DNA of 64,000 nt, from the NCBI GenBank assembly GCA_963790545.1, contig CAWBPA010000017.1:496001-560000 (forward strand), given 5' to 3'. The translations under genes were made by a program, and so were the position numbers. Positions within the stretch are counted from its first letter, which is position 1. Every line of letters starts with the position of its first letter. Below, piece by piece: positions 55,063 through 64,000 of this stretch. The notes below the pieces were generated by a model, which did no database searches, was not told the origin of the DNA, and saw only the letters and a program-made list of their open reading frames with translations. This DNA is from DATBJG01 sp963790545. Its GTDB lineage: Bacteria; Acidobacteriota; Vicinamibacteria; Vicinamibacterales; JAMQPK01.

Positions 55063-56575
55063 GTGACTGTCGCGGCGTGCCGACCGGCGATCGCACGCTC
55101 ATACAGTTTGACGTACTCGCTGGCCGATCTGTCCCACGAAAAATCTTCCCGCATCCCCCTTGCCTGCAAGGATTTCCAATTCCTGCGGTCCTTGTACGCG
55201 GCCAGGGCGCGCTCGATGGCGGCCCGGAGTGCCGATGGCGTATAGGGAGTGAATTTGAATCCATTTCCTTCGGAATCGGACGGCCCGGCATCCCGCACGG
55301 TGTCGTCCAACCCCCCAGTGGCCCGGACGATGGGCACCGTGCCGTAGCGGAGGCTGTACATCTGGTTGAGCCCGCACGGTTCGAACCTCGAAGGCATGAG
55401 GAACATGTCTGATCCGGCCTCGACGAGGTGCGCGAGGGGTTCATCGAATCCGATTCGTGCCCCGATTACTGACGGATACCGCGCCGAGAGATCCGTCCAG
55501 AAGTCCTCGTACCGTCCATCCCCCGTGCCGAGCACAACAAACGTGGCACCGAGTTTGGCGAGATCGTCGCCGAGGGCGGTCAGAATATCCAGCCCCTTCT
55601 GGTCGACCATCCTGGAAATCATCCCCACGAGCGGACGCCCCAGGGCACGATCGTCGCTGGGAAGTCTGTACTGCTCGAGGAGCGCGCGCTTCGCGGCACG
55701 CTTTCCCGCCGTGACAGTGGACACCGTGTATGGCTGAGGCAGATACCGATCCTGCGCGGGATTCCAGCAGTCCGCGTCGATGCCGTTCAGAATGCCAACG
55801 AGATCGGACGCTCGCCGGGACAAGATGCCTTCGAAGCCAAATCCGTACTCAGGTGTCTGAATTTCGCGTGCGTAGGTCGGGCTGACAGTGGTCACGATAT
55901 CGCAGAAATTGATACCGCCTTTGAGGAAGCTCACGCGTCCCCAATACTCGAGACCGTCGAGCCCAAAGAGGCTCCAGTCCAGCCCAAGACGTGGCAGCCA
56001 GTCCGACGCGAAAAGCCCCTGGTACGCCAGGTTGTGAATGGTGAATACCGTCGCGAGTGCTTGCGAGCGTTCCAAACGAGCTTGCGCGCGCGCGGAGGTA
56101 AACCGGTACCAGCCCACACTGCCAATCGTGCGCATGGATGACGTCGGGGAGGCGTCGACTGGCGAGCCGCGTACTCGAGCGCGGCAAGGGCAAGGAACGC
56201 GAACCGGCGTGGGTTGTCGGCGTAGTCGTCGTTCCCGTCGCCATATAGCGTGTCGCGGTCGTAGAGGGCTGGACACTCAATGAACGCGATGCGGACGTTC
56301 GGAGCAACGACGTGCTCCCAGACATGGGCTTCGGTCGGTGCGCCGGGCAGTGCCACAGGAACGAGGCCAGCTGGCTCTCCCGTCTCGATACCCCGGTAAC
56401 GAGGCATGACGACCGTGACCTGGTGGCCGAGCCGAGCCAGCGCCTGCGGCAGCGAAGCCAGGACGTCGGCGAGGCCTCCCGTCTTCGCGAAGGGCAAGAC
56501 TTCAGACCCGACCATCAGCACGGATCGAGGCGGAGTGTCAGGGTTGGGTACGCGCGATGGTCGGCGCCTCGGCAT
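55059..56575 (-). CDS. glgA: glycogen synthase (GT5, frame-broken)
   Basis: Start is put at ATG 56575 (PRRRPSRVPNPD); the frame extends to 56635. The ADP-glucose loop KTGGLADVLASLPQALARLG is near the N-terminus. After two closely spaced frame changes near 56180-56130 (insertions by direction), VFTIHNLAYQGLFASDWL, ILNGIDADCWNPAQDRYLP and MISRMVDQKGLDILTAL follow. The catalytic MPSRFEPCGLNQMYSLRYGT and VRATGGLDDTV close the GT5 pattern. It elongates alpha-1,4-glucan from ADP-glucose. Its stop codon is inside a REP-like element. No other glycogen gene is in the window. Confidence 0.92.
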
Positions 56576-56669
56576 GGACTCTGTGGCGGGTCCTGAACTT
56601 CTCAGTGTAGCACGCTGCGGCGGCGCCGATCGCATTGCATCCCGCCGTTACCTGAACGAAAATCGCGCA

Positions 56670-57534
56670 GTGCATCAGCCGCATCAGAACCGCCCGACGC
56701 GCCCACCCCGCGCCGAATCCCGTGAAGTCCTCGAACTCAAGAAGCTGAAAGACACCAATCCGGAGCTCGCTCCAGCCATCGACATGCAGCTCGCGCTCGT
56801 GGAGCTGCAGCGCCGCGTGCAGTCCCGCGTGCCCATCCCGACGCACCGAATAGACCAGGCGCGCGTTCAACAACATTATTGCCGATCGCCGACCGTTACT
56901 GGCGTTCGAGGAGATCCCCCTCGACTGGACTGAAATGAGGCTGATGGTCCGCCAGACCGTGGATATCCTGCGGCGGTTCGATTCGCTCGATGAAGAAGGC
57001 TGCACGACGCTGCACGCCATTGCCCGCGAGCCCGAGCAGTTTCAGAAGGTTGTGCAGCGCTGGTATCAGTCGACCGTTGCCGGCCGTGCGGACTCGGCCT
57101 CAACGGATTCGACGGGAATGCTCGATCAGGTGCTCTCGCTGGCCATGCGGCCATTTCTCGCGCGGTGCGCGGAAACGCTGCTACCCCAGCTCGATCTGGG
57201 CGCCTGGGACGCCCCGCAATGCCCACTTTGTGGCGGCGAGCCGGAGTTTGCCACAATCACGCCGGCCGCAGACCGGCTCCTGCTCTGCGGTCGCTGTACC
57301 GGCGCCTGGCACTACCATCCCCTGGCCTGTCCCTTCTGCGACAATCGCGACCGTTCCCGTATCACGTCCTTCACCAGCCGCGACGGCCGCTACCGCGTGT
57401 ACGGCTGCGACGTCTGCCATCGCTATCTGAAGGCGTTCGACGGACGGAGCTCCCCGCGGGGTGCACTGCTGGCGGTCGATACCATCGCAACGCTCCCGCT
57501 CGACGCCGCCGCGATTCAGAAGGGCTATTCTTGA
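56670..57534 (+). CDS. FdhE-like zinc-ribbon protein (formate dehydrogenase accessory family)
   Basis: The likely start is GTG 56670. The N-terminal half is helical (VLELKKLKDTNPELAPAID, MQLALVELQRRVQSRVP). A one-base insertion near 56885 leads into PLLAFEEIPLDWTEMRLMVR. The C-terminal rubredoxin-like part has four CxxC pairs: CPLCGG, CGRC in LLLCGRCTGAWHYHPL, CPFCDN and CDVCHRYLKAFD. FdhE proteins help mature the molybdenum/selenium formate dehydrogenase. No fdh gene is in the window, so this copy is an orphan here. It overlaps the convergent carboxypeptidase gene by ten bases. Confidence 0.78.
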
Positions 57535-58573
57535 GGAATTGAGGAGGTCGAGAAGAGGCTGCGAGTGTTCTGGGCGAACCAGTTGAACAGGTGTCGGGTC
57601 TCCCAGAACCGTCCGACGTTCGAGCGCGCACCGAGCACGACGACGGCAATTTCGGGGCCGCCTTCTGGAAGTCGGAGCAGCGTGGCCAGGCAGTAGCCAG
57701 CCTTGCGGATGAAGCCCGTTTTTCCTCCCAGCACGTCTACATCACCCTGCCGAACGAGCTGGTTGGTATTGCGGACGGTGACGCTATTGCGCCGGCTGGT
57801 CCCGAACGTGTACTCGGCCGTGCGCATGATGCTGGCAATCTTGTCGTCGGAAGCTGCGTAGGTGATCAGCCGCGCCATGTCGTACGCCGAAGAAACGTTG
57901 TCCGAGCTCAAGCCCGAGGGGTCGGAATAGTGCGTATTCTTCAACCCGAGGTCGAGCGCCTTCTGGTTCATACGGTCCACGAATGCCGGCAGTGCCGCCT
58001 GGATACGTGCGCGCAAGAGCTCTGGCGGCCGCGTTGTCGGACGGGATCGAGTGCGAGGTGCAAGAGGTCATCGAGCTTCACACGCTCGTTAACACGCAGG
58101 AAGGTCGTTGACGCTCCACGTATGTCGTCCCGCACGATGACCACTTCCTGGGTCAAATCGGGATTCCCCTCGAGCGCCACGACGGCGGTCATCACCTTGG
58201 TGATGCTGGCAATGGACCGTTGATCCTGTGCGTTCTGCTCCCAGAGGACTTCTCCGGTCTTGACGTCGTAGATGATCGCGGCATCGGCCCGGAGGTCGGG
58301 CACGAGCGCGCCAGTCAACTCGTCCACGCGATACCGGGGCGTAGAGGCCTCCCGCAGCGCCATCGCGGCCTGCGCTCGGCGCGCGGCAGCCCTGCGCGTT
58401 CTCGAGCTGACGCGCTTTCGAGTCGTTGATTTCTTGGCTTTGGTATTCGACTGAGTGCGCGGAGTGGACGATGTGCTCGTGGGAGTTGCAGCTGGGGCGT
58501 GGCTCGCGGGTACAGCCAGGCTGACCAAAATGAAGACACAGCGAACCAACCAAACTGCGCGTCTTCCGATCAC
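57525..58573 (-). CDS. D-alanyl-D-alanine carboxypeptidase (S11 family, frame-broken)
   Basis: GTG 58573 is preferred because GGAGG lies nine bases upstream and the product starts with a signal peptide (VWLVRCVFILVSLAVP). A basic, Lys/Arg-rich linker (~residues 35-70) precedes the penicillin-binding domain. The three active-site motifs are present: SITK (SxxK) in RSIASITKVMTAVVAL, SDN (SxN) near 58035, and KTG in VLGGKTGFIRKAGYC. Two one-base insertions around 58035-58010 split the SxN region. The enzyme trims pentapeptide stems in the periplasm. The positively charged linker could bind peptidoglycan; that is inference. Confidence 0.9.
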
Positions 58574-58724
58574 TTGACGGGATCCTCCACGGAGTACTGC
58601 GTGTCTATCGTGGTGTATCGGTATTGTAACAAAGGTCCGGTAGCGCGCAAAGAAGAAAACTGCTGACAAATCAGTAATTTCCCGAAAGAGTTTGCAGGGG
58701 AACTATTACGATTGTGAGATCGAC

Positions 58725-59258
58725 ATGAGCGGCAACCTGTCCAGCGCGGAATACGAGGCCCTTCGCGCCACGATTCGGGAACGCGGAACCCGCCGCATCA
58801 CACTTTTGGTGGTGACGCTCGTCGCCTGGGCCGTCCTGTTTGCGGTAACCATCCGAGGGGGTGGCCCCCTGGCGGCATTCGGCGGCCTGATGGTGCTGGT
58901 GGCCGGTTTCGAGGCCGTCTACTCACTTCATGTAGGCGTGGAGCGAATCGGGCGTTACCTTCAGGTCTTCTACGAGGAGGCCGGGCATCTGCCCGCCTGG
59001 GAACGGACAGCCATGGCGTATGGTCGCACGCCGGCCGGTGATGGCATTGATCCCCTGTTCTCACCGGTATTTGCGGCAGGCCTGTTGCTCAATCTGGTAC
59101 CCGTCGGGCTCACCGGACAGCCCGTATTCATCCTCGCGGCCGTCCTGGGCCATGCCGGCTTTGCGTTGCGCATCGTCCGCGCTCGTCTCTATGCGGCCGC
59201 CCAGCGGGCAAAAGACTTGGAAAGGTTCAGACGGCTGAGCCAGGAATCAGGGGGTTGA
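58725..59258 (+). CDS. conserved membrane protein
   Basis: About 177 residues from ATG 58725 (SGNLSSAEYEALRATIRERG). Four hydrophobic segments are visible: ITLLVVTLVAWAVLFAV, AAFGGLMVLVAGFEAVYSL, SPVFAAGLLLNLVPVGL and PVFILAAVLGHAGFALRIV. Between segments two and three, a charged stretch (VFYEEAGHLPAWERTAMAYG) is probably cytoplasmic. No family is recognised. A BIME-like repeat begins 12 bases after its stop. Confidence 0.65.
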   Translation: MSGNLSSAEYEALRATIRERGTRRITLLVVTLVAWAVLFAVTIRGGGPLAAFGGLMVLVAGFEAVYSLHVGVERIGRYLQVFYEEAGHLPAWERTAMAYGRTPAGDGIDPLFSPVFAAGLLLNLVPVGLTGQPVFILAAVLGHAGFALRIVRARLYAAAQRAKDLERFRRLSQESGG

Positions 59259-59269
59259 GCCGGACTGGA

Positions 59270-59338
59270 GCCGGACCTGAAGGTCCGGCCTACGTACCGG
59301 TACGTACAGTACGTAGGGCGGACCTTCAGGTCCGCCGG
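59270..59338. repeat. BIME-like pair of inverted REP-like palindromes
   Basis: GCCGGACCTGAAGGTCCGGC-CTAC (59270-59293) faces GTAG-GGCGGACCTTCAGGTCCGCC (59313-59336), separated by a small TACGTACC/GGTACGTA palindrome. It lies between the convergent membrane protein and M14 peptidase genes, the same architecture as at 16191-16278. Confidence 0.85.
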
Positions 59339-59346
59339 TCCGCCAA

Positions 59347-61939
59347 TCACCGCACGCTCTCCCCAACTGTCGCGTAAAAGAGCGCGTTGAAGAAGAGCCT
59401 GAACGTCGCCCATGTCTGAGCGCGGGTACTGGGGACGAAAACCAAACATGATGACGCGACCGCGGCCGAGGGGTGCGTCCACGACCGCGTCGGCGCCAGT
59501 CAGATGCTCTCCACCCATGAGCCAGCCACTGAGCAGCAGACCTGGTCCGCTTGGGTAGGTCACGATGGCCCGAGCGCTCCCCTGCGCTCGAAATGCCAGG
59601 CTGTGTTCGAACCAGGCGATACTTTGACTCTCCGAACCAAAGCCGATGGGATGACGCGTGTCCACCCAGGTTCGAAGAATCGAGCCCGGACCGTAGACGT
59701 CGGTGTGCGAGACAGTCTGGACCGGCAGCCCGAACCGCTGAATTGGAAGGGAGGATGCCGAGTCGAGGGTGACGAGCGTTCCACCCTGCTCGACAAACGC
59801 GCGCAACGCTGCCACACCCTCGTCTCCAATGCCACCCACGTACTCGGCGGGCACCTGCCCCGACGCCGATTCCGTCCACGATCTCCCCGGAATATTGATC
59901 GGGCAGCACAATCGCGTCGAACCTGGAACTCAGGGTCCCATGGTCATTCTTGATGTCGCGGTTCTCGAGCGTGGCGTACGGTAACGACCATTGATCGAGA
60001 ATCCACCGGGTCCAGCCTTCGTCGATTGAGGCGGCGTATGACTTGTAGAGGCCTACTCGTGGCAATCGAAGCGGCCAAATCGGTGGCAACCTGCCTTCTA
60101 CTGCGAGCAACCTTCACGGGCAACGACCCGACAATCGAAGCCAGCTTGTCGCGCAGGCCCGGTTGTCCTCCCGGGACCACAATTGTTCCGGGAGGCAATG
60201 TCGTGCCATTGGCGACAAACGACTGAGGGGCCCAACCGACGCGCACGCGCTCTTGCAGCAGCCGGATGAGAGCCCTAATCCCCGCGCTGTCGTGCGGGAA
60301 CATATAAGGGCCACTCGCGCTCCCGGCCATCAGGTGGCCGCCGGAGGTTGGAACCGGTGACGGCACCAGCTCGAGGTCGGCATTGAACGGCTCAGCCACG
60401 TGCGTCGCCGTCACTCCCATGAGCAGCGGCATCGTGTACGCCGTCACGTCGTAAGGTTGCTGTGGCGGGGCGCCGACGTGCGCCCGAACGTCTGGGTAGC
60501 GCTGCACCTCGGTGAGCGTCTTCGCGAAGGCGCTCGCGGGTTGGGCCATCAGAATTACGTGGGTCCCCCCAGGATACCGCGACTTCCCAGCCCTGAACGA
60601 CGCGCGGGCGCGATGAACCTCGACGTCCCCGCGCTGAAGCGCCCGGAGCATTTCCGCCGCAGCCAGGGGATCCTTTTGGATCTGCGGAGATGACGATGGC
60701 ATAAGGCTGGCGTGGACTGGTTCCTCGTCCCACACGGCCAATCGCGCGTTTGCTGACCTGCCAGAAGCTCGACAGCCAGGACTGGCGATTGCGTGCCGCG
60801 TGATCGAGAAGCGCATCCACGGCTACGTGCTGGTAGTCCATGATGTCGCGCAGTCTCCACGCCCCGCCACCCCAGGGCCTCGGGAAATTCCACGACGCAC
60901 GCCGGGGATCGAACCCGATGCCCGGCCTGAGCGACGACAGGCTGAGCGTGACCGGGCTTGCCAGCCGGGCACCAGCCACCTCGGTGAGAATGCGGACGCC
61001 GCCGTGGTAGTTCACATAGGCGCGGGCGGGCGTCCACAAATCATAGATGGCATTGGTGACGACCCCTTCTTTCCCGCGCGCGGCCAGTTCCGCCGCCATT
61101 CGGGACCCGAGCGCGTTGGTCTGGTCGCGCAAGATTGGATCGATGTTGGGATCGACCGGCTCCAGGTAAGGGGGCACGAACACGCGCGCCCCGTCGGGGC
61201 TCATCTGATGCAGGTCGTGGCTGATTTGCGGATGCCAGCGGTTCCAAATCTGGCCGACAGTAATCCGACTCTCGGCCTGCGTAAACATGTACCAGTCGCG
61301 GTTGTTGTCGTGGCCCACGTAATGGTGATACAGGAACGGCAATCGCGCGCCTTCGTATAGCGTTCCGAGGGTCTTTCCGTTCCACTCTGCAACCATCTGC
61401 GTGCCGTCGGGGTTGTGGGACGGTGACAACACGATGATTGTCTGATCAAGGACCTCCAGCATTCGGGGCGAATTGTCGGTGGCAAACTGGTGCGCCAGCT
61501 CGAGAGACAGTTGTGGAGCCCCCACTTCATCGGAGTGGATCCCCATCTGAATCGCCACGATGGTTTTCCCGCGGGCGATCAGTGACTGGGCGTCCGATTC
61601 CGTAGTGAGGCGTGCATCGTAAAGACGGTTGTTGATGGTGCGGTACTCGTCCAGTCGCTTCTGGTTGGCCGGAGAGGTCACAATTGCGGCCACATATGGA
61701 CGTCCCATCGTGGTCTTCCCGAGTTCCTGAACGTTGATGCGATCGCTCAGCGCATCCAGCGCCCGCCAGTACCCCACAATCTCGTCGTAGGATGCGAGCA
61801 CACCGTTGCCGCCGATGGAGATTTTCAGGAATTCGGAAGGCGTGGGAATCCCCACCGCCATCGGCGCGGGCACGCCGGCGACCGCGGCGAACAGGCCGCC
61901 AAACAGCAGAATCGTGGCTGACAGAATCGTTCGACGCAT
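59347..61939 (-). CDS. secreted M14-family zinc carboxypeptidase (frame-broken)
   Basis: About 860 residues from ATG 61939 with a signal peptide (MRRTILSATILLFGGLFAAV). The M14 catalytic part has GIHSDEVGAPQLSLELAHQF (HxxE zinc ligands), VLSPSHNPDGTQMVAEWNG and the third ligand in HPQISHDLHQMSPDGARVF. The long C-terminal half includes YDVTAYTMPLLMGVTATHV and a glutamine-amidotransferase-like domain (DAIVLPDQYSG, then GGTLVTLDSASSLPIQRFGL). Frame changes near 60690, 60060, 59890 and 59400 look like one-base insertions; the corrected end is LFFNALFYATVGESVR with TGA at 59347. It probably digests extracellular protein. Confidence 0.87.
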
Positions 61940-62620
61940 CAGTTTTCAAAGGCCGCGCTGCGTTGAGGCGCCATGGTAGCACCCACGACTGTCGCGACCG
62001 GTCGTGGATGGGACGCTCCCAATGGGTGGCGATGACGTGATGAAACGAAGAGTTTTTGGATGAGCCTCCAAAATTTTGTTGTCAAAAATCGTCACGACGT
62101 CATTTCTCGGCACGCCGGCTCCCGCGCACCAGCCCCCAGGGGCTCGGGGCTCCCAACGGGGTCCTCGCCAATGGCGGAGTTCCCCTGAAAAACAGGACGC
62201 CGCCGTCCAGCGACTCGGAGCCATTGATTGTGGCGGTTGCTCGGCTGTTTAGGTACAGGACTTGCACTAGGGCGATGCGTCGGAGGTTGCTATGGGTAGC
62301 CTGGTATTGCTCCTTGGGTTCACCACGCTTGGGTGTGGATGCCTCGTAGGTCGCTATCGTGAAGTGGCGACGCGGCGCGAGCTCGCGTACGTCGAGGAGA
62401 AGGGCGGCACGTGTCAGACGCATTCCCACCGCCGAAATCACACGTTGCCGTCGGGAGTCCGGAGCCGTCAGGGTCTCGAAGTGATCGACGCTGCCAGGGC
62501 TGGATAGCACAAACGCCACACGTCACAGACACTCATCTGGCCACGGCCAGACGACGGACAGATACGCAGCCGACACGACGCAGACTGTAAGGTGTACAAA
62601 GTACACTATTACATTCTCAG
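61940..62620. other. intergenic region upstream of the M14 peptidase gene
   Basis: About 680 bases with no strongly supported gene. It holds one weak small-ORF candidate on the plus strand (62292-62507, listed separately) and the short palindrome GTGTACAAAGTACAC at 62592-62606. Base composition looks somewhat less biased toward GC at 62040-62100 and 62580-62650. Confidence 0.5.
62292..62507 (+). CDS. candidate small lipoprotein-like ORF
   Basis: 71 codons from ATG 62292. The first residues (MGSLVLLLGFTTLGCGCLVG) resemble a short lipoprotein signal with a Cys after LG. A polar segment follows (RYREVATRRELAYVEEKGGT, then CQTHSHRRNH). No family is firmly recognised, and coding status rests only on the signal-like start. 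It could be spurious. Confidence 0.3.
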   Translation: MGSLVLLLGFTTLGCGCLVGRYREVATRRELAYVEEKGGTCQTHSHRRNHTLPSGVRSRQGLEVIDAARAG

Positions 62621-62676
62621 AAAAGGGGTCGGGAGTCTTTTTCAAAGTCGTACGAAAAAGACTCCCGACCCCTTTT
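62621..62676. terminator. long perfect hairpin, terminator-like repeat
   Basis: Two 23-base arms (62621-62643 and 62654-62676) are exact reverse complements around a ten-base loop. Each arm has the core GGGGTCGGGAGTC flanked by A and T runs. It follows the TonB receptor stop by six bases and can serve as a terminator on either strand. The sequence also resembles a widely dispersed repeat. Confidence 0.75.
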
Positions 62677-62681
62677 TGTTC

Positions 62682-64000
62682 TTACCAGAGAAATCTGAGA
62701 CCGAGCTGCATGTCGCGAGACCCGATGAACGTGTTGCTCGAGCTCGTCGGCACGAGGTAGCCGGCGTTGCGAGTCAGGTTCACCGTCGCGAGATTTGCCG
62801 CGGAGTCGAACGCCGAGCTTGCCACGTTAAAGGCAATGTCCGATGCGGTCGTCACGTTCGTCCGGTTGAAGAGGTTGAACATGTCCCACAGGACTTCGGC
62901 TTCGGTGCCACGACCGGTCGCGAACCGCTTTGACAGGCGCAGATCGAAGGTCGCCCGTCCGGGATACCGATCGGTGTTCCGCCCCAGCCACGGCGCGAAG
63001 AAGGCGCCACCCGTCCCGTTTGTGCTGGAGCTGTTGGTCGCACCTACGGCAGTCGCCAAAGAGCCTGAAATCGTCTGGCTGATTGGCAGTCCGCTCTCGA
63101 GCACCAAGACTCCGCTGAAGCCGATGCCCCAGAGCTGCGAGGGATGATAGACGAAATTAGCGCTGAACTTGTGCCTGCGGTCGAGTGTTGAGGTCGTTCG
63201 ACCATCCACGAGGTCCAGGTTGAGCGTGTCGTACGGCTGGTTCCCGCCGAAGAACGTGTTCGAATTCTGCTGATCGTCCTCGGCTTTGGACAGCGTGTAG
63301 TTCGCCCCGAGATGAATGCCTCCGGAGAAGCGCTTGTTGGCCGCAAGCACCAGAGCATGGTAGACGGACTCGACCCGTGGCTCGAGCACGAGAATGCGGG
63401 CGGCGGTCGTGGTCGGCCTCGCGCCCCGATACAAGGGAAACGTCCCGAGCGTCTGTCCGTCGAGCACGTACCTGACCTGAGAGTTGGCCGGATTGAAATT
63501 GATGTCGCGGAACGCCGGCAACCGGCTGCCGCGGCTGAACAGGTAGGACGCCGAAACGGTCACGTCGCGCGCCACCTGCCGGTCCAGCGTGACGTCGACA
63601 GACTGAATCATCGGACGCTTCAGGTCGGACGCAAAGTACTGAACATCTGGGACACTTCCCGCAATACGTCGGTGGCGCGCTCAAGATCGCCGGATACACG
63701 GGTGCTCCCACGGTCGTGGTGGCGTAAAGAAGTAGCCGGCGATCGCATTACCGGTGTTCGTCAGCGCGTTGGCCACCGCGCTGTTGCTGGTTCGGCCATA
63801 GAAGATCCCGTAGCTTCCGCGGAGGACCGTGGCGTGATTTCCTCCAAAGTCGTAGCTGACGCCAATTCTCGGACCCCAGTTCGTCCTGTCCTGGTTGAAC
63901 TCCTGGGTCTGGGGGTACAGGGGGTTTCCAGCAAATGTCACCCCGTCAACCTGTAGGTCCCCTGGCTGCGGCAGCTGCTGATATTCGTAGCGAAGTCCGA
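62682..64000 (-). CDS. TonB-dependent receptor, Oar-like, C-terminal part (truncated by window end)
   Basis: Only the C-terminal ~440 residues are in the window. Outer-membrane strands with turns are evident: DQQNSNTFFGGNQPYDTLNL, DRRHKFSANFVYHPSQLWGI, SGVLVLESGLPISQTI and FDLRLSKRFATGRGTEAEVL followed by WDMFNLFNRTNVTT, which is characteristic of Oar-like receptors. It ends in MQLGLRFLW. Frame changes near 63690 (deletion) and 63650 (insertion) split the upstream strands. These proteins import large substrates or contribute to adhesion, powered by TonB. Expansions of Oar-like receptors are typical of Acidobacteriota. Confidence 0.85.

Noticed and set aside
62100..62519. 139-codon minus-strand frame as a gene
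   Set aside because: No ribosome site, no domain and uneven composition; it covers a region that looks intergenic.
1..64000. Programmed +1 frameshifting as an explanation for the many frame breaks
   Set aside because: No common slippery sequence or stop-codon context was seen at the localised sites (for example mgtE 38610, LOG 15013, activator 2090), and the breaks occur in unrelated housekeeping genes.

Overview
The window is GC-rich bacterial chromosome. The best guess is an Acidobacteriota member, possibly class Vicinamibacteria. This is inferred from the gene families present (Oar-like TonB-dependent receptor, M14 carboxypeptidase with a long C-terminal half, BlaI/M56-HEAT pair, winged-helix regulator paired with a small membrane protein, TPR/sigma-54 activator) and from the abundant palindromic and heptanucleotide repeats. 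No rRNA, phage, integrase, insertion-sequence transposase or CRISPR array was seen. The only RNA gene is tRNA-Leu(UAA).

Layout. 1-7.0 kb: 5'-truncated TPR/sigma-54 activator, a PilZ-like protein, a DmlA/TtuC-type dehydrogenase, a secreted DmpA/NylC-like hydrolase, an AI-2E family permease and a secreted TPR protein. 7.0-13.9 kb: a TamB-like translocon scaffold running without a visible stop or new start into a five-POTRA Omp85 barrel. 13.9-21.9 kb: a small conserved protein, a LOG-family hydrolase, the proline genes proB-proA-proC, a chlorite dismutase-family protein, a HAD phosphatase and a REC-GGDEF diguanylate cyclase. 21.9-25.8 kb: a tiny membrane protein, a ribbon-helix-helix protein, tRNA-Leu and a NarL-type kinase/regulator pair. 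25.9-37.0 kb: a co-directional glycan cluster (PilZ protein, four glycosyltransferases, ABC exporter, outer-membrane barrel, two phosphotransferase-fold kinases, methyltransferase). 37.0-44 kb: CsbD, an orphan ParA, MgtE, small membrane proteins, a DinB-like protein, a winged-helix regulator with matching operators and a POT peptide transporter. 43.8-47.8 kb: BlaI, an M56 protease fused to HEAT repeats, and a secreted HEAT protein. 47.9-64 kb: DUF255 thioredoxin protein, YihY, a zinc-ribbon microprotein, an acyl-CoA carboxylase beta subunit, a ferredoxin, trxA-trxB, glgA, an FdhE-like protein, a D,D-carboxypeptidase, an M14 peptidase and a 3' TonB receptor fragment.

How the parts fit. Envelope biogenesis dominates: TamB/Omp85, the glycan assembly and export cluster, D,D-carboxypeptidase, secreted peptidases and the TonB receptor. 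A c-di-GMP theme (GGDEF at 20.9 kb, canonical PilZ at 25.9 kb abutting the first glycosyltransferase) may gate the glycan cluster; this is inference. Metabolic genes cover proline, glycogen, thioredoxin and branched-chain acyl-CoA carboxylation.

Caveat for every coordinate. About fifty apparent single-base frame breaks interrupt otherwise well-conserved genes, and most look like one-base insertions. They are most simply read as sequencing or consensus errors. I annotate such genes as single CDS spans and state where the frame changes. Four loci carry GTAG-footed palindromes resembling REP/BIME elements, and at least five intergenic spots carry heptanucleotide repeats.
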